The position numbers were made by a program, and so were the translations under genes. Positions 1 through 8,604 of a stretch of 62,819 nt of DNA are shown here, piece by piece. How positions within the stretch are numbered: the first letter of the stretch is position 1; every line of letters begins with the position of its first letter. This DNA comes from a virus: the IMG/VR virus record IMGVR_UViG_3300042691_036907, positions 1-62,819 of that record. The stretch is one strand, 5' to 3'. The notes beneath the pieces are model-generated. The model was given only the letters and a program-made list of their open reading frames with translations, did not search any database and had not been told where the DNA came from.

Positions 1-2
1 AT

Positions 3-1541
3 GTAGTATCTGTACAAGCTATGAACATGCCAATCGGTAAATTGTTCTTCTTCGTACCTCAAACTTCTTCAAGAGTTGATGCTAACGGTAACGCTGGTGA
101 TGATTACGCTACAATTCCTTACGGAACAACTTATTCTGCACACACAGGTATGGGTGACCAATTACCAAGTTGTGTTCAGCCAGTTGATGGATGTACTGTT
201 ACTCCATTCGCAGCTAAAAACTTATACGATATCTTCTACAACGATGGTATGTTTGATAACTCAAAAGGTACTTTAACTATCGCAGTTGGTACAGGTGTAT
301 TAAAAACTTTAGGTACTAACGGTACTTTCACAACTATCGCTAACTTCGCAGCTGCTCCATTGGCAACTGACGGTACTTTAAGAAACTTAATCGTTGCTGT
401 TTCTGGTTTCTCAGCTGTTAACGCTGGTAGATTAACTGGTCCAGATGGAAACGAAATGGACACTGAAGCATTCTTAGCATCTTTAATCGTTGTTAACGGA
501 GCTGGTGAAGCTTTAGTTGACCAAGATGGTGAAACAGTTATTGCTAATGGTGCATCAATTCCATTCAGATTAGTAACTCAAAAATATGGTAGAGGTATCG
601 TTGATTACAATGATATTTGTGATGCTGTTGGTGTTATGTACATCGAATTAGATTTAACTCATCCAGCTGTAACTACATCTACTTATGATGGTTACACAGG
701 TATCGTATCTGGTGCATCTAGCACATTAGTTTCATTAGTTGCTAGTGATTTAGATATCGCATGGGGTCGTTACGATTCATTAGAATTAGAAACTGAAATG
801 GGTGAGGTATCATTCAAATTGGATGAAGTAGTTGTTTCTGTTGAAGAAAGAAAATTAAGAGCTACATGGTCTCCAGAATTAGCACAAGATGTTAGTGCAT
901 TCCACAACATCGATGCTGAAGCTGAATTAACTGCAATGCTTTCTGAGCAAGTTGCTGCTGAAATCGACCGTGAAATCTTAAGAGACTTAAGAAAAGCTGC
1001 TGCATGGCAATTAAGATGGGATTACAACGGATGGAGAAAAGCTTCTTCTGCTGCATCACCATACACTCAAAAAGACTGGAATCAAACTTTAATCACTAGA
1101 GTTAACCAAATTTCAGCACAAATTCACAAATCAACTCTTAGAGGTGGTGCTAACTTTATCGTAGTATCTTCTGAAATCTCTGCAATCATGGATGATTTAG
1201 AATACTTCCACGTAAGTGATGCTAACCCAGAGCAAGACCAATACAACATGGGTATTGAAAGAATCGGTTCATTAAGCGGACGTTACCAAGTGTATCGTGA
1301 CCCATATGCACCATTCTACTCAATGATTATCGGTCATAAAGGAAAATCATTGTTAGATACAGGTTACATCTACGCACCATACGTGCCAATGCAACTTACT
1401 CCTACAATGTACAATCCGTTTAACTTTGCACCTGTAAAAGGTATCATGACGAGATATGCAAAAAAGGTGGTCAACAATCGCTTCTACGGGCATGTAAGAG
1501 TTGATGGTGTACCTACATTTAACGTTAATGAATTAAGATAA
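3..1541 (+). CDS. Major capsid protein, T4 gp23-like (5' partial)
   Basis: The reading frame stays open to the left edge, and the residues before the first ATG (VVSVQA, then MNMPIGKLFFF) match the SVQPM-x-GP-type segment found well inside T4 gp23. The gene is therefore cut by the window edge, and the ATG at 21 is not the real start. The central segment ERKLRATWSPELAQD followed by DAEAELTAMLSEQVAAEIDRE is the gp23 family signature. The protein forms the head shell; family members are cleaved by a prohead protease. It ends with TAA and is followed by a strong hairpin terminator. Codon use is cleaner (more C-ending codons such as AAC and TTC) than in neighbouring genes, as expected for a very highly expressed protein. 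Confidence in the family is high; the exact N-terminus is not in this window. Confidence 0.93.
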   Translation, partial: VVSVQAMNMPIGKLFFFVPQTSSRVDANGNAGDDYATIPYGTTYSAHTGMGDQLPSCVQPVDGCTVTPFAAKNLYDIFYNDGMFDNSKGTLTIAVGTGVLKTLGTNGTFTTIANFAAAPLATDGTLRNLIVAVSGFSAVNAGRLTGPDGNEMDTEAFLASLIVVNGAGEALVDQDGETVIANGASIPFRLVTQKYGRGIVDYNDICDAVGVMYIELDLTHPAVTTSTYDGYTGIVSGASSTLVSLVASDLDIAWGRYDSLELETEMGEVSFKLDEVVVSVEERKLRATWSPELAQDVSAFHNIDAEAELTAMLSEQVAAEIDREILRDLRKAAAWQLRWDYNGWRKASSAASPYTQKDWNQTLITRVNQISAQIHKSTLRGGANFIVVSSEISAIMDDLEYFHVSDANPEQDQYNMGIERIGSLSGRYQVYRDPYAPFYSMIIGHKGKSLLDTGYIYAPYVPMQLTPTMYNPFNFAPVKGIMTRYAKKVVNNRFYGHVRVDGVPTFNVNELR

Positions 1542-1562
1542 TCTCTTATAAATCAATAACTT

Positions 1563-1593
1563 AAAAGTCTAATCGAAAGGTTAGACTTTTTTG
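1563..1593 (+). terminator. Rho-independent terminator after the capsid gene
   Basis: A 10-bp perfect stem (AAAAGTCTAA with TTAGACTTTT), extended by a U-G and a C-G pair, closes on a GAAA tetraloop and runs into a T tract. It begins 22 bases after the capsid stop codon and insulates the next gene from capsid transcription. Confidence 0.88.
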
Positions 1594-1632
1594 TTGTTAT
1601 AAAGTTTTATTTAATAATAATCGATTTAATGG

Positions 1633-1663
1633 TTGACTTATTAAAGTAATATTCGTACCTTTG
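1633..1663 (+). promoter_or_regulatory. Bacteroidota-type promoter (TTG-N20-TACCTTTG)
   Basis: TTG at 1633-1635, then 20 bases, then TACCTTTG at 1656-1663 fits the -33 TTG / -7 TAnnTTTG consensus of the Bacteroidota housekeeping sigma factor. It ends about 15 bases upstream of the HNH endonuclease ATG, so that gene can be transcribed by unmodified host polymerase independently of the capsid gene. Confidence 0.75.
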
Positions 1664-1678
1664 TAAAAAAAAAGATAT

Positions 1679-2362
1679 ATGAGTAAGAAAATAGTGTTAA
1701 CAACAGAGCAAATTAATGAATGTATTAATCTATACGTAAACGAATTAATGGGTACACCATCAATAAGTAAAAAGATGGGTATACATAAAACAATTGTGAT
1801 TAGAACATTAAAGGAGAATAATATTGAACTTGGACCTTCTGGTCGAAGAAATATTGGTGGTAAATCAGTTTCCGATAAGAAATATCGTGAAAAAAATAAA
1901 GATAAACTAAATGAATACCATAAACAATGGTCAAAATTAAAACGTAAAGAATTACGTGAATATCATTCAACATGGAGAAATAATAATCGAGAACATGTAA
2001 ATGAGAAGACTAGATTATGGTATTTAAATAGACGAAGAACTGACCCAAGTTTTAGATTAAAATGTAATACTAGGACGGCTGTGTGGACATGTCTTAAAGA
2101 GCGTGATATTGCTAAATATCGTTCTACATTCGAATTATTAGGGTATACGTTAGAAGAACTAATAGCTCATTTAGAGAAACAGTTCACAGAGGGTATGACA
2201 TGGGATAACTATGGTGAGTGGCATGTTGACCATAAGATACCAATGAGTAGTTTTCAATTTGAGACTACTGATGATAGAGAGTTTAAATTATGTTGGTGTT
2301 TGGATAATCTTCAACCGTTGTGGGGACCAGATAATTTGAGTAAAGGAACTAAATTTTTATAG
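1679..2362 (+). CDS. HNH homing endonuclease, free-standing
   Basis: 227 residues. The C-terminal half carries the phage HNH pattern LGYTLEELIAHLEKQF, then GMTWDNYGEWHVDHKIP (H-x-DH catalytic core near residue 187) and the closing DNLQPLWGPDNLSKG. The N-terminal 60 residues look like a helix-turn-helix DNA-recognition part (SISKKMGIHKTIVIRTLKEN), followed by a basic linker rich in K and R. Such enzymes cut a target site and copy their own gene into phages that lack it. It sits directly behind the major capsid gene, a frequent landing place, with its own host-type promoter and after a terminator. ATG at 1679 follows an A-rich leader. Confidence 0.88.
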   Translation: MSKKIVLTTEQINECINLYVNELMGTPSISKKMGIHKTIVIRTLKENNIELGPSGRRNIGGKSVSDKKYREKNKDKLNEYHKQWSKLKRKELREYHSTWRNNNREHVNEKTRLWYLNRRRTDPSFRLKCNTRTAVWTCLKERDIAKYRSTFELLGYTLEELIAHLEKQFTEGMTWDNYGEWHVDHKIPMSSFQFETTDDREFKLCWCLDNLQPLWGPDNLSKGTKFL

Positions 2363-2380
2363 TTTATATTGATATTTATA
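2363..2380 (+). repeat. 18-bp motif, copy 1 (TTTATATTGATATTTATA)
   Basis: An exact 18-base match to 3020-3037. Both copies lie just upstream of the ATG of two adjacent unknown genes. It may be a shared regulatory element or a duplication remnant. Confidence 0.6.
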
Positions 2381-2387
2381 AATAAAA
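2372..2387 (+). promoter_or_regulatory. Candidate late promoter containing TATAAATA
   Basis: ATATTTATAAATAAAA contains TATAAATA (2377-2384), the T4 late promoter element read by gp55-type sigma. The identical 16-mer precedes the giant solenoid gene at 54213-54228. The distance to the ATG at 2393 is short (8 bases), which would give an almost leaderless transcript, so this is a candidate only. Confidence 0.4.
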
Positions 2388-2392
2388 GCAAT

Positions 2393-2995
2393 ATGAGAAA
2401 ATTCGATAAAATAAAAAACATACAGATGGCTAATATATTGGTTGAACAAAGGTATTTAGAATATAAAGGTTTAATTAATGAGGAAGTTTCAACGGATTTA
2501 TTAATGAATAAAATACCTTTTTTAAAACGTTTTGAACTTGACCCAGATTCTGATTCAAATTTTATTTTATTTACATATAACAAAAAAGTTAAAGATGTTG
2601 AAGTTAGCAATCAATTATTTAAAAATATTTCAGTTCATTTGGGGGATTATGGTAATGAGAGTAATATTGAAAATTTTAATGTTGATGTTGATTTTGAAAT
2701 CGTATTAAGGTTTGATAATTATGGTGGTACTTATGATGTTAACTTAATACCTAATTTGCTTATTAATGTTATAAATAAAAATGAGTTTAATATCCCAGAA
2801 AAATTTAAATCTTTTTATGTAAAATTAATTGAGCATTACGAAATAGAATACCCTAATTTAATTAAAAAAGAATTTAGTTTACACACCCAAATAAATAATA
2901 ATAATCTAGATGAAAAAATAACCGAAATAAATGAATTACTATATAAATTATCACAAAAATTAGATTTAAAATTCGGGGAATTTAAATTATTTTAA
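2393..2995 (+). CDS. Unknown protein with candidate capsid-targeting N-terminus
   Basis: 200 residues from the ATG at 2393; an upstream in-frame TTG at 2369 is less likely because it lies within the candidate promoter. The function is not recognised. The first 30 residues (MRKFDKIKNIQMANILVEQR, then a segment ending GLINE) form a charged amphipathic stretch ending in an I-N-E motif. That resembles the short leader peptides of T4 internal head proteins, which are cut by the prohead protease after (L/I)-x-E. The body is acidic, low in cysteine and contains no catalytic motif I can name. It lies between the capsid gene and another unknown virion-type gene, which fits a head-internal protein. This role is inferred from the N-terminus and position only. 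Confidence 0.8.
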   Translation: MRKFDKIKNIQMANILVEQRYLEYKGLINEEVSTDLLMNKIPFLKRFELDPDSDSNFILFTYNKKVKDVEVSNQLFKNISVHLGDYGNESNIENFNVDVDFEIVLRFDNYGGTYDVNLIPNLLINVINKNEFNIPEKFKSFYVKLIEHYEIEYPNLIKKEFSLHTQINNNNLDEKITEINELLYKLSQKLDLKFGEFKLF

Positions 2996-3018
2996 AAAAA
3001 AAGGGTTAACCTTTTTTG
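2996..3018 (+). terminator. Possible terminator after the 2393-2995 gene
   Basis: An A tract, GGG, TTAA, CC and then TTTTTT can fold as a short A:T-rich hairpin with two G:C pairs and a TTAA loop, placed right after the TAA stop and followed by T-rich sequence. The stem is weak. Confidence 0.4.
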
Positions 3019-3019
3019 T

Positions 3020-3037
3020 TTTATATTGATATTTATA
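3020..3037 (+). repeat. 18-bp motif, copy 2 (TTTATATTGATATTTATA)
   Basis: Exact copy of 2363-2380, ending 3 bases before the ATG at 3041. See the first copy. Confidence 0.6.
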
Positions 3038-3040
3038 GGT

Positions 3041-4501
3041 ATGAATTTGTTTATAAAAAAATTATTAAGGGAAGGTTTATTTGAAAGTATAAATTTAAAT
3101 TTATCTAAACAAATAAGGTCTAAACAATTGGATGTTGATATTAACAAAACACTAGAAGATATATTTGGTAAAAACATATATCGTTTATATTATGATGTTA
3201 ATACTGGTAAACAAATACAACCAACTAGGAAGGAACCTAAATTAAAATTTGATGTTGAGATTGTTGATAATTTAAATGCAGATATAGACACAATATTGAG
3301 TAAGTTGGGTTACAGCTTAGTTGATTTGGATAAAAATATAGCTAAGAGTAATAAAAACGGGCAAACTATCAAAGCAACAAAGGTTTTACAGTCATCTGAC
3401 AAATTAATTTTCAAAAAATATACAGAATACCTTAGTTCAATTACAAATTCAACAATAGAATCTGAAAAATTATATGTGGTTGTATCAAGACATTCGCACG
3501 ATATTGCTAGTATGTCTAGTAAACCAAATATAGAATCTTGTGAAACACTGTCAGATTATACTGATATAAAACAAACATTAATTGGTAAAGATGTTGATGG
3601 TGTTGAGGGTTATGGGGTGCACATATGGGATAATATACAGAGTGATGGGATTGTTTTCTATTTAATTAAAGAAGGTGATTGGAATATACAAGACCCAATT
3701 AGTAGATTTTTAGGGGCTGGTATATGTGAATTTGGTAATTCTTATCATTTTTATGGTAAATTCCACAATAAATTTAAAAACTTTGTAATAGGTTGGGTAG
3801 AATATTATAAATCTAAGGTATTGAATCAATATACGGTTAAATCGGATAAAGATTTTTTCAATAAAAGCGTGGATGAATTAGTCAAAATATTAAATAAAAG
3901 TATAAGTGATAATGATAATAATAAAGAATATATAATTAGAGGTTTAGTAAAAAATGATAGGTATGATGTTTTGTATGATTTAATTACTAAAACTGATTAT
4001 AAATTCGATGATGAAGGTAGACCTAAACGTACTAAGGTTTTTGATTCTGGAAAGGTAAAATTTTTGGTGGACATGCTTAATGATATTTTTGGTTATAAAA
4101 TTATTGAGAAATTTCCTAATAATATTAAGAAGCCAATCGTTGATTATGTTACATCGATTATTGATAATGATACCTATAAATTAAAAGAAATAAATCAGTA
4201 TTTTAGAAGCCCAGAAAAGGTCAAGGATTTATATATTAAACATTTTTCTAGGTATCTTAAAGATGGTAATTTATCCAACGTTTTTTTAGATTTGTTAAAA
4301 TCTAAGTTACTTACGATGTGCGATACTAATTTTATTGAAATAGGTGATATGGGTGAGTGGGCTGACCCAGATAAATTAAATGAATATAAACGTGAATTAA
4401 TTTTTTATAAAAAGAATGGTGGGTGCGATAAATTACAATCAACCAAAAAAGATATATATAATTCAATTATTGATTATTTTGAACAAAATAAAAAAGGCTA
4501 G
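3041..4501 (+). CDS. Unknown large phage protein, SRHxxDIAxMS type
   Basis: 486 residues from the ATG at 3041 (an in-frame TTG at 3026 is possible but falls within the repeated motif). The N-terminus MNLFIKKLLREGLFES looks like a short amphipathic leader ending LLRE, similar to capsid-targeting peptides. Around residues 145-165 is VVVSRHSHDIASMSSKPN followed by ESCETL. An SRHxxD-A-MS...SC pattern is, from memory, a recurrent one in phage proteins of unknown function. It is followed by a GYGVHIWDN... IKEGDWNIQDPISRF segment. The C-terminal 200 residues are helical and charged. No enzymatic function can be named. It converges with the FkbM gene with only 5 bases between the stop codons. Confidence 0.78.
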   Translation: MNLFIKKLLREGLFESINLNLSKQIRSKQLDVDINKTLEDIFGKNIYRLYYDVNTGKQIQPTRKEPKLKFDVEIVDNLNADIDTILSKLGYSLVDLDKNIAKSNKNGQTIKATKVLQSSDKLIFKKYTEYLSSITNSTIESEKLYVVVSRHSHDIASMSSKPNIESCETLSDYTDIKQTLIGKDVDGVEGYGVHIWDNIQSDGIVFYLIKEGDWNIQDPISRFLGAGICEFGNSYHFYGKFHNKFKNFVIGWVEYYKSKVLNQYTVKSDKDFFNKSVDELVKILNKSISDNDNNKEYIIRGLVKNDRYDVLYDLITKTDYKFDDEGRPKRTKVFDSGKVKFLVDMLNDIFGYKIIEKFPNNIKKPIVDYVTSIIDNDTYKLKEINQYFRSPEKVKDLYIKHFSRYLKDGNLSNVFLDLLKSKLLTMCDTNFIEIGDMGEWADPDKLNEYKRELIFYKKNGGCDKLQSTKKDIYNSIIDYFEQNKKG

Positions 4502-4506
4502 ATAAA

Positions 4507-5283
4507 TCATTTAAACCAATCGGTATTTGAATTTATTTTTGTTAAATTAAAACTTAAATTTCTTTCATTTGGTATTGCTAAAACATTGCTACAAATAAAA
4601 TCTGATTCAAATACATTTATGGGATTATTTTTATGATTATTTATTTTAAATAATCGACTTATATGCCAATAACAATCATAATTTTCTTGCAATAAGAAAT
4701 CTAGTAATGCTGGTGAATATTCTCTATTATCATTTTCAACATATAAAATTGGCCTGTGTTTTTTTATTGTGTAATATGCACCATTTAATACATTAATTTC
4801 CATTGTTTCAACATCAATTTTCATTAGATTTAATTTATCAAATGATAAATCATCCAGTCTAATTTGATTTACGTTAATACCGTTCTTTTCTGATAATCTT
4901 ATACCACCAAAATTATTTGGTTTTGTATAATCTAATATTGGAACATTTATTACTTTTTGACTATCACCAACAGCTAAGTTATATGTTTCAACATTGCGCA
5001 TATTGTTTATTGCTACATTGCCACAAAGTATTCTAAATATTTCTGGTTGTGGTTCAAAAGAAATAACCTTACCATCAAAACCAACCATTTTACTAAATGG
5101 TAATGTCATCAAGCCAATATTTGCACCTATGTCTAATACAACATCATTTTTATTTATTAGTGATGATAATAAAATTATTTCATCATCACAATATTCACCA
5201 TATTCGGATATACAATTACCAATGTAATAATCATTGGAATTATAAATCACTTTACCATATTTGTATTCAGATATTATATTCAT
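4507..5283 (-). CDS. FkbM-family methyltransferase
   Basis: 258 residues. The SAM-binding motif VLDIGANIGLMTLPF (about residues 49-63) and the following FEPQPEIFRILCGN (acidic residue at the end of strand 2) define a class I methyltransferase. The motif KIDVETMEINVLNGA is the FkbM family signature. Members O-methylate sugars or other secreted molecules, consistent with the glycan genes further along this strand. It is isolated from the main minus-strand operon by the hairpin at 5312-5332 and probably has its own promoter (TATATTTG at 5295-5288). A second, shorter FkbM gene lies at 23959-24558. Confidence 0.85.
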   Translation of the reverse strand: MNIISEYKYGKVIYNSNDYYIGNCISEYGEYCDDEIILLSSLINKNDVVLDIGANIGLMTLPFSKMVGFDGKVISFEPQPEIFRILCGNVAINNMRNVETYNLAVGDSQKVINVPILDYTKPNNFGGIRLSEKNGINVNQIRLDDLSFDKLNLMKIDVETMEINVLNGAYYTIKKHRPILYVENDNREYSPALLDFLLQENYDCYWHISRLFKINNHKNNPINVFESDFICSNVLAIPNERNLSFNLTKINSNTDWFK

Positions 5284-5287
5284 AATA

Positions 5288-5295
5288 CAAATATA
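5288..5295 (-). promoter_or_regulatory. Possible -7 box (TATATTTG) for the FkbM gene
   Basis: On the minus strand TATATTTG lies 4 bases before the ATG and matches TAnnTTTG. I see no TTG at the expected 20-21 base distance, where the terminator hairpin stands, so the assignment is weak. Confidence 0.3.
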
Positions 5296-5300
5296 CTAAT

Positions 5301-5332
5301 AAAAAACAAAAAATGGGGCATTTAGCCCCATT
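5301..5332 (-). terminator. Terminator of the long minus-strand operon
   Basis: The stem AATGGGGC/GCCCCATT (8 bp, 5-base loop, 5312-5332) is followed on the minus strand by a T-rich run (5311-5301). It lies just past the stop of the last gene of the 27-kb minus-strand gene string and before the FkbM gene. Confidence 0.85.
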
Positions 5333-5353
5333 ATATAGTTAACTCAGTTATTT

Positions 5354-6055
5354 TTATTTATCAGGTATAATATCTTTATTTAAATCAATATTTTCTTTTG
5401 CCAAAAAGAATGAGGTTCCACTATTTATAAAATTTATAATTGTATCGGTGATTGGTTTTAATAGTTCGATTAAAATAAAAACACCACCAACTATCTTAGT
5501 TATTAACCCAAAATAACTATTAATATTTGTTAAGCTATTAATTATTTCACCAATAACTACAACACCTAAAAATTTTAATGCAAAATTTCTTATTTTTTCA
5601 ATACCACCCTTTTTACTAGCTAATTCATCTATATATTTTTTTAAATATAATACTATTGAGCCAACAACTGAGCCTACTAAAAATTTTATTTTATCACTAT
5701 ATGAGCCATTTTCAATTTTAGATATTAAAGCTTCAATTTTTCCTTTTACATCTACCAATTTTAACTTTATTAATTTATCATATAAATCTTTTAAAGTTGT
5801 TCTTTTAAATACTGTGAAAAAATAATCACTAGTTGTTTTGGCTAATTTTTCATCTGCTGATACTTTACCAAATACATATGCCAAATCTTTAGCGTTACTA
5901 ATTGTTTCAACACCTTTATTCCAGGCATTACCAACCATAGCTTTGGCTGATGATAAGAAGTTTTCAATAATAAGTGATTCATTCAATAATTGATTATTGT
6001 GGTGTTCATGTTCTGTTAGTGCTAACCTAACTTTATATTTTATTTCACTTTTCAT
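5354..6055 (-). CDS. Unknown membrane-active protein with candidate capsid-targeting leader
   Basis: 233 residues. The N-terminus MKSEIKYKVRLALTEHEHHN, continuing to QLLNE at residues 22-26, resembles the leader of a T4 internal head protein and ends in an L-N-E motif like two other proteins in this window. After it come helical charged segments and three hydrophobic stretches (about residues 121-137, 152-167 and 175-193, the last GLITKIVGGVFILIELL) that could span or insert into a membrane. A protein packed in the head and acting on the host membrane at injection, or a baseplate/tail-associated membrane protein, would both fit; neither is proven. It is the last gene of the operon and overlaps the preceding gene's stop codon by one base. 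Confidence 0.8.
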   Translation of the reverse strand: MKSEIKYKVRLALTEHEHHNNQLLNESLIIENFLSSAKAMVGNAWNKGVETISNAKDLAYVFGKVSADEKLAKTTSDYFFTVFKRTTLKDLYDKLIKLKLVDVKGKIEALISKIENGSYSDKIKFLVGSVVGSIVLYLKKYIDELASKKGGIEKIRNFALKFLGVVVIGEIINSLTNINSYFGLITKIVGGVFILIELLKPITDTIINFINSGTSFFLAKENIDLNKDIIPDK

Positions 6056-7467
6056 TATTGACTTATTCTTAATTCTGATTGAGATACGATATCGAATTTT
6101 AATACTTCTTTATTTGTTGACACTTCTAAATTAGATTCATATTTAACATCTAAATAATAAGTATTAGGTATTAAACTGGAGGTATCTAGTAAAAAGTAAT
6201 TATTAGTTGCGGTCATTTCAACATCTTGATAATCAATTACAGTATATTCGTTTTTACCTTCTCTAACGTATAATCTATACTGTAAGCTATCAACTCTTTG
6301 AGTTTGATTAACAGTATATGGTATTCTTGTGCTTATTAATACCTTTCTAATATCACCTCTTTTAATTTTTTCATTGTGATTTATACCAGAAATATTAAAT
6401 CCAACTCTTTTTGGTAAATCATCAGCATCACCAATGTTGTAATATTCCATAGAGTCTCTTAAAGGTATTGATAATTCAATTGCTGGTCTTTGCACACCAT
6501 TTATAACAATATCATCCCACACATCATTAATAATGACTCCAGGCTCATTATTTCCACCAGTTGGTACTATTATATCAATATAATAAACTCCTTTTGTGCA
6601 ATGCACAATTTGACTTTGAGTATAAGATGATATAATCAAGCCACAATTATCATATACGTTAACTATTGGAATATCATCTAAGTTTGTTGGTCTACCGTTT
6701 ATATTAACATAAAGATATATTCTATTATATTTATCTAAATAAAAATCATTTCTATCATCACTTATGTGACATGAGTAAGTTGTTTCAATAAATGGTTCAT
6801 AAAACGTTTGTGTATGTCTGGTAAAGAAACCAACATATTGGTAATCAAAGGTATTTAATTCTTCTAATGTTCTAGGAAATGCAATCCCTAATCCGTAGTT
6901 AGTTTCACCAGTTAAATATGCGTTAACAACATCTGTAACATCAATTTCCATTGATTCATTACCTTGTTCAAAATGTTGTGTTCCAACAATTATATTTGAT
7001 GGTGAGCCAGAATATACACCATTACCATTAAACCAGGACACATTTGTTTGAGCTTCAAACCAGTTTGACGGGCATATTGAAGTTACTATTGTATCACCAT
7101 CAACAACACAGTCTAAATAATCATAACCAACACCCTCATCCCATTCCTGGTCTATTTTAAATAAAATTAAATCAAATGAGCAAGCACGTTGTTTACCATC
7201 ACATGTGTGTTTACCCAATAATTGTTCATCGAAAGCTCCAGTGTTGGTCATTCTAAGTGTGTGTCTCATTAACCCAAGATTTGGGAATGTTCCACCACTA
7301 TATAAATCTCTTAATCTAGTTTCATCAAAATGAAATAAAAATCTAGAATAATTTCTATTAACTTCATTACCACCATAGAACAATTCTGTCACTGGGTTTC
7401 TAGCAGTGTTTAATGTACTATTATAAATTATTGTATTATTTCTATCGAAATACGTCCTTACTACCAT
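6055..7467 (-). CDS. Putative virion structural protein, 470 aa
   Basis: The protein is beta-rich, with many Asn, Thr and Tyr residues and almost no long helices. It starts MVVRTYFDRNNTIIYNSTLN and contains SRFLFHFDETRLRDLY. No enzymatic motif is visible. Its composition, its size, and its place directly downstream of the gp5-like baseplate gene suggest a tail or baseplate component. A 21-bp tandem duplication lies between its start and the stop of the baseplate gene. The ATG at 7467 has an A-rich leader (AAAAAAGAAATG). Confidence 0.75.
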   Translation of the reverse strand: MVVRTYFDRNNTIIYNSTLNTARNPVTELFYGGNEVNRNYSRFLFHFDETRLRDLYSGGTFPNLGLMRHTLRMTNTGAFDEQLLGKHTCDGKQRACSFDLILFKIDQEWDEGVGYDYLDCVVDGDTIVTSICPSNWFEAQTNVSWFNGNGVYSGSPSNIIVGTQHFEQGNESMEIDVTDVVNAYLTGETNYGLGIAFPRTLEELNTFDYQYVGFFTRHTQTFYEPFIETTYSCHISDDRNDFYLDKYNRIYLYVNINGRPTNLDDIPIVNVYDNCGLIISSYTQSQIVHCTKGVYYIDIIVPTGGNNEPGVIINDVWDDIVINGVQRPAIELSIPLRDSMEYYNIGDADDLPKRVGFNISGINHNEKIKRGDIRKVLISTRIPYTVNQTQRVDSLQYRLYVREGKNEYTVIDYQDVEMTATNNYFLLDTSSLIPNTYYLDVKYESNLEVSTNKEVLKFDIVSQSELRISQ

Positions 7468-7485
7468 TTCTTTTTTATTAATAAA

Positions 7486-7527
7486 TATCTAAGAATATTA
7501 ATTAATTATCTAAGAATATTAATTAAT
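7486..7527 (-). repeat. 21-bp perfect tandem duplication at an intergenic junction
   Basis: Bases 7486-7506 and 7507-7527 are identical 21-mers beginning TATCTAAGAATA. The second copy contains the stop codon and last codons of the gp5-like gene; the first copy lies in the leader of the next gene. This looks like a slippage duplication. Confidence 0.9.
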
Positions 7528-8604
7528 ACGTATATTTTTGGATAGCATTTTGTTTTCTAATTCAGCAGCTTTTATACCAAAAGCCGAAACGGAACTACCA
7601 ACATTAATATTGTCTGTTGGGGGTGCCATACCGTAAGCATTATGTATGTGACTTTGGAATGCCTGTCTTAGTGCGATTAAATATTCTAATAATACGTCAC
7701 CAAAGACCATTGGATGTGCGGTAGTTAATATTGTATTAAGTTCGTCATCGGTAATGTATGGGGTTTTATTGTTAATTAAATCCCTATTTGTTAAATCAAA
7801 TGTTGGACTGCCGTTGTATGTTAATAAATTAATTTTATCCGCAACAATATTATTTACACTAATTTTTTTAGATTTACTTGGTGACCCAATTCCACTTATA
7901 GCGACTATTGCATTATTTACTTGGTCGGTATAATTAAAACCATTTTTAACTTGTATATAAGCTGGATTTATATTATTAAATTTTTTACTATCGTTCTCAA
8001 CAAACTTACCAGCACGTATTAATACTTCACTATCTCTAAATACGATATCAGCATTATTTCTACCATTTATAACAAATGTATTTTCGTTATCGTATTCAGT
8101 ATAAATACCCTTAGTTTCTTCGTTTTTTGTTGGGTTAGTTAAGTTATTATAATAACCAGAACTTAAATTTGTAGTTGCACCAGCTAATAATGTTTGTTTG
8201 TTTATTAGGGTTATATCTGATGTTATTGGACCAATATAATATCTATCACTATACCTATCTTCTGGGCTAGTCATAAACAGTAGAACCATTTCATTTTTTT
8301 TGGGTATTGGTGCTCCAAATTTTGGTATTAGAGGATAGCAGTTTGGTAATTGATTATCATTATCTATTGGCGTATCAAAATTATTACCAGATATTCTACA
8401 TTTAACAATATATGGGTCAATATTGAATGCTTCATCCCTAAATTTTTGATTAGGGTCAGTTTGTGTTACTGGTATTTGTACAATTTTATTATCAACATCT
8501 TTTGATGCTACAACAACTTGACCTAATTGTATAGATTTAAAGTATGAATTTGCGCCACCAAAAAACGAACCTTCACCAGTTACATATTTACCATCTATAC
8601 TCAT
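7519..8604 (-). CDS. Baseplate hub/spike protein, gp5-like OB-fold
   Basis: 361 residues. The first ~170 residues fit the OB-fold head of a T4 gp5-type spike protein: YIVKCRISGN, then CYPLIPKFGAPIPKKNEMVLLF and DRYYIGPI, the typical order of 'route through mixed fluids' strands in baseplate spike proteins. The C-terminus carries HIHNAYGMAPPTDN, like the H-x-H...PP-T motifs of spike proteins. I see no lysozyme domain, unlike T4 gp5, so peptidoglycan digestion would have to come from another protein. It overlaps the 8601-8783 gene by 4 bases (ATGA). The assignment to the gp5 superfamily is by motif; an exact orthologue is not claimed. Confidence 0.7.
   Translation of the reverse strand: MSIDGKYVTGEGSFFGGANSYFKSIQLGQVVVASKDVDNKIVQIPVTQTDPNQKFRDEAFNIDPYIVKCRISGNNFDTPIDNDNQLPNCYPLIPKFGAPIPKKNEMVLLFMTSPEDRYSDRYYIGPITSDITLINKQTLLAGATTNLSSGYYNNLTNPTKNEETKGIYTEYDNENTFVINGRNNADIVFRDSEVLIRAGKFVENDSKKFNNINPAYIQVKNGFNYTDQVNNAIVAISGIGSPSKSKKISVNNIVADKINLLTYNGSPTFDLTNRDLINNKTPYITDDELNTILTTAHPMVFGDVLLEYLIALRQAFQSHIHNAYGMAPPTDNINVGSSVSAFGIKAAELENKMLSKNIRIN

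Noticed and set aside
21-23. ATG at 21 as the start of the capsid protein
   Set aside because: The frame is open to base 3 and encodes residues that belong to the conserved middle of gp23, so the gene begins outside the window.
2311-2610. 99-codon frame on the minus strand
   Set aside because: Covers the end of the HNH gene and the promoter of the next gene; translation is hydrophobic shadow sequence.
3034-3041. TATAGGTA before the 3041 gene as a late promoter
   Set aside because: The motif includes the A of the start codon, so transcription would start inside the gene; the shared 18-mer is reported as a repeat only.
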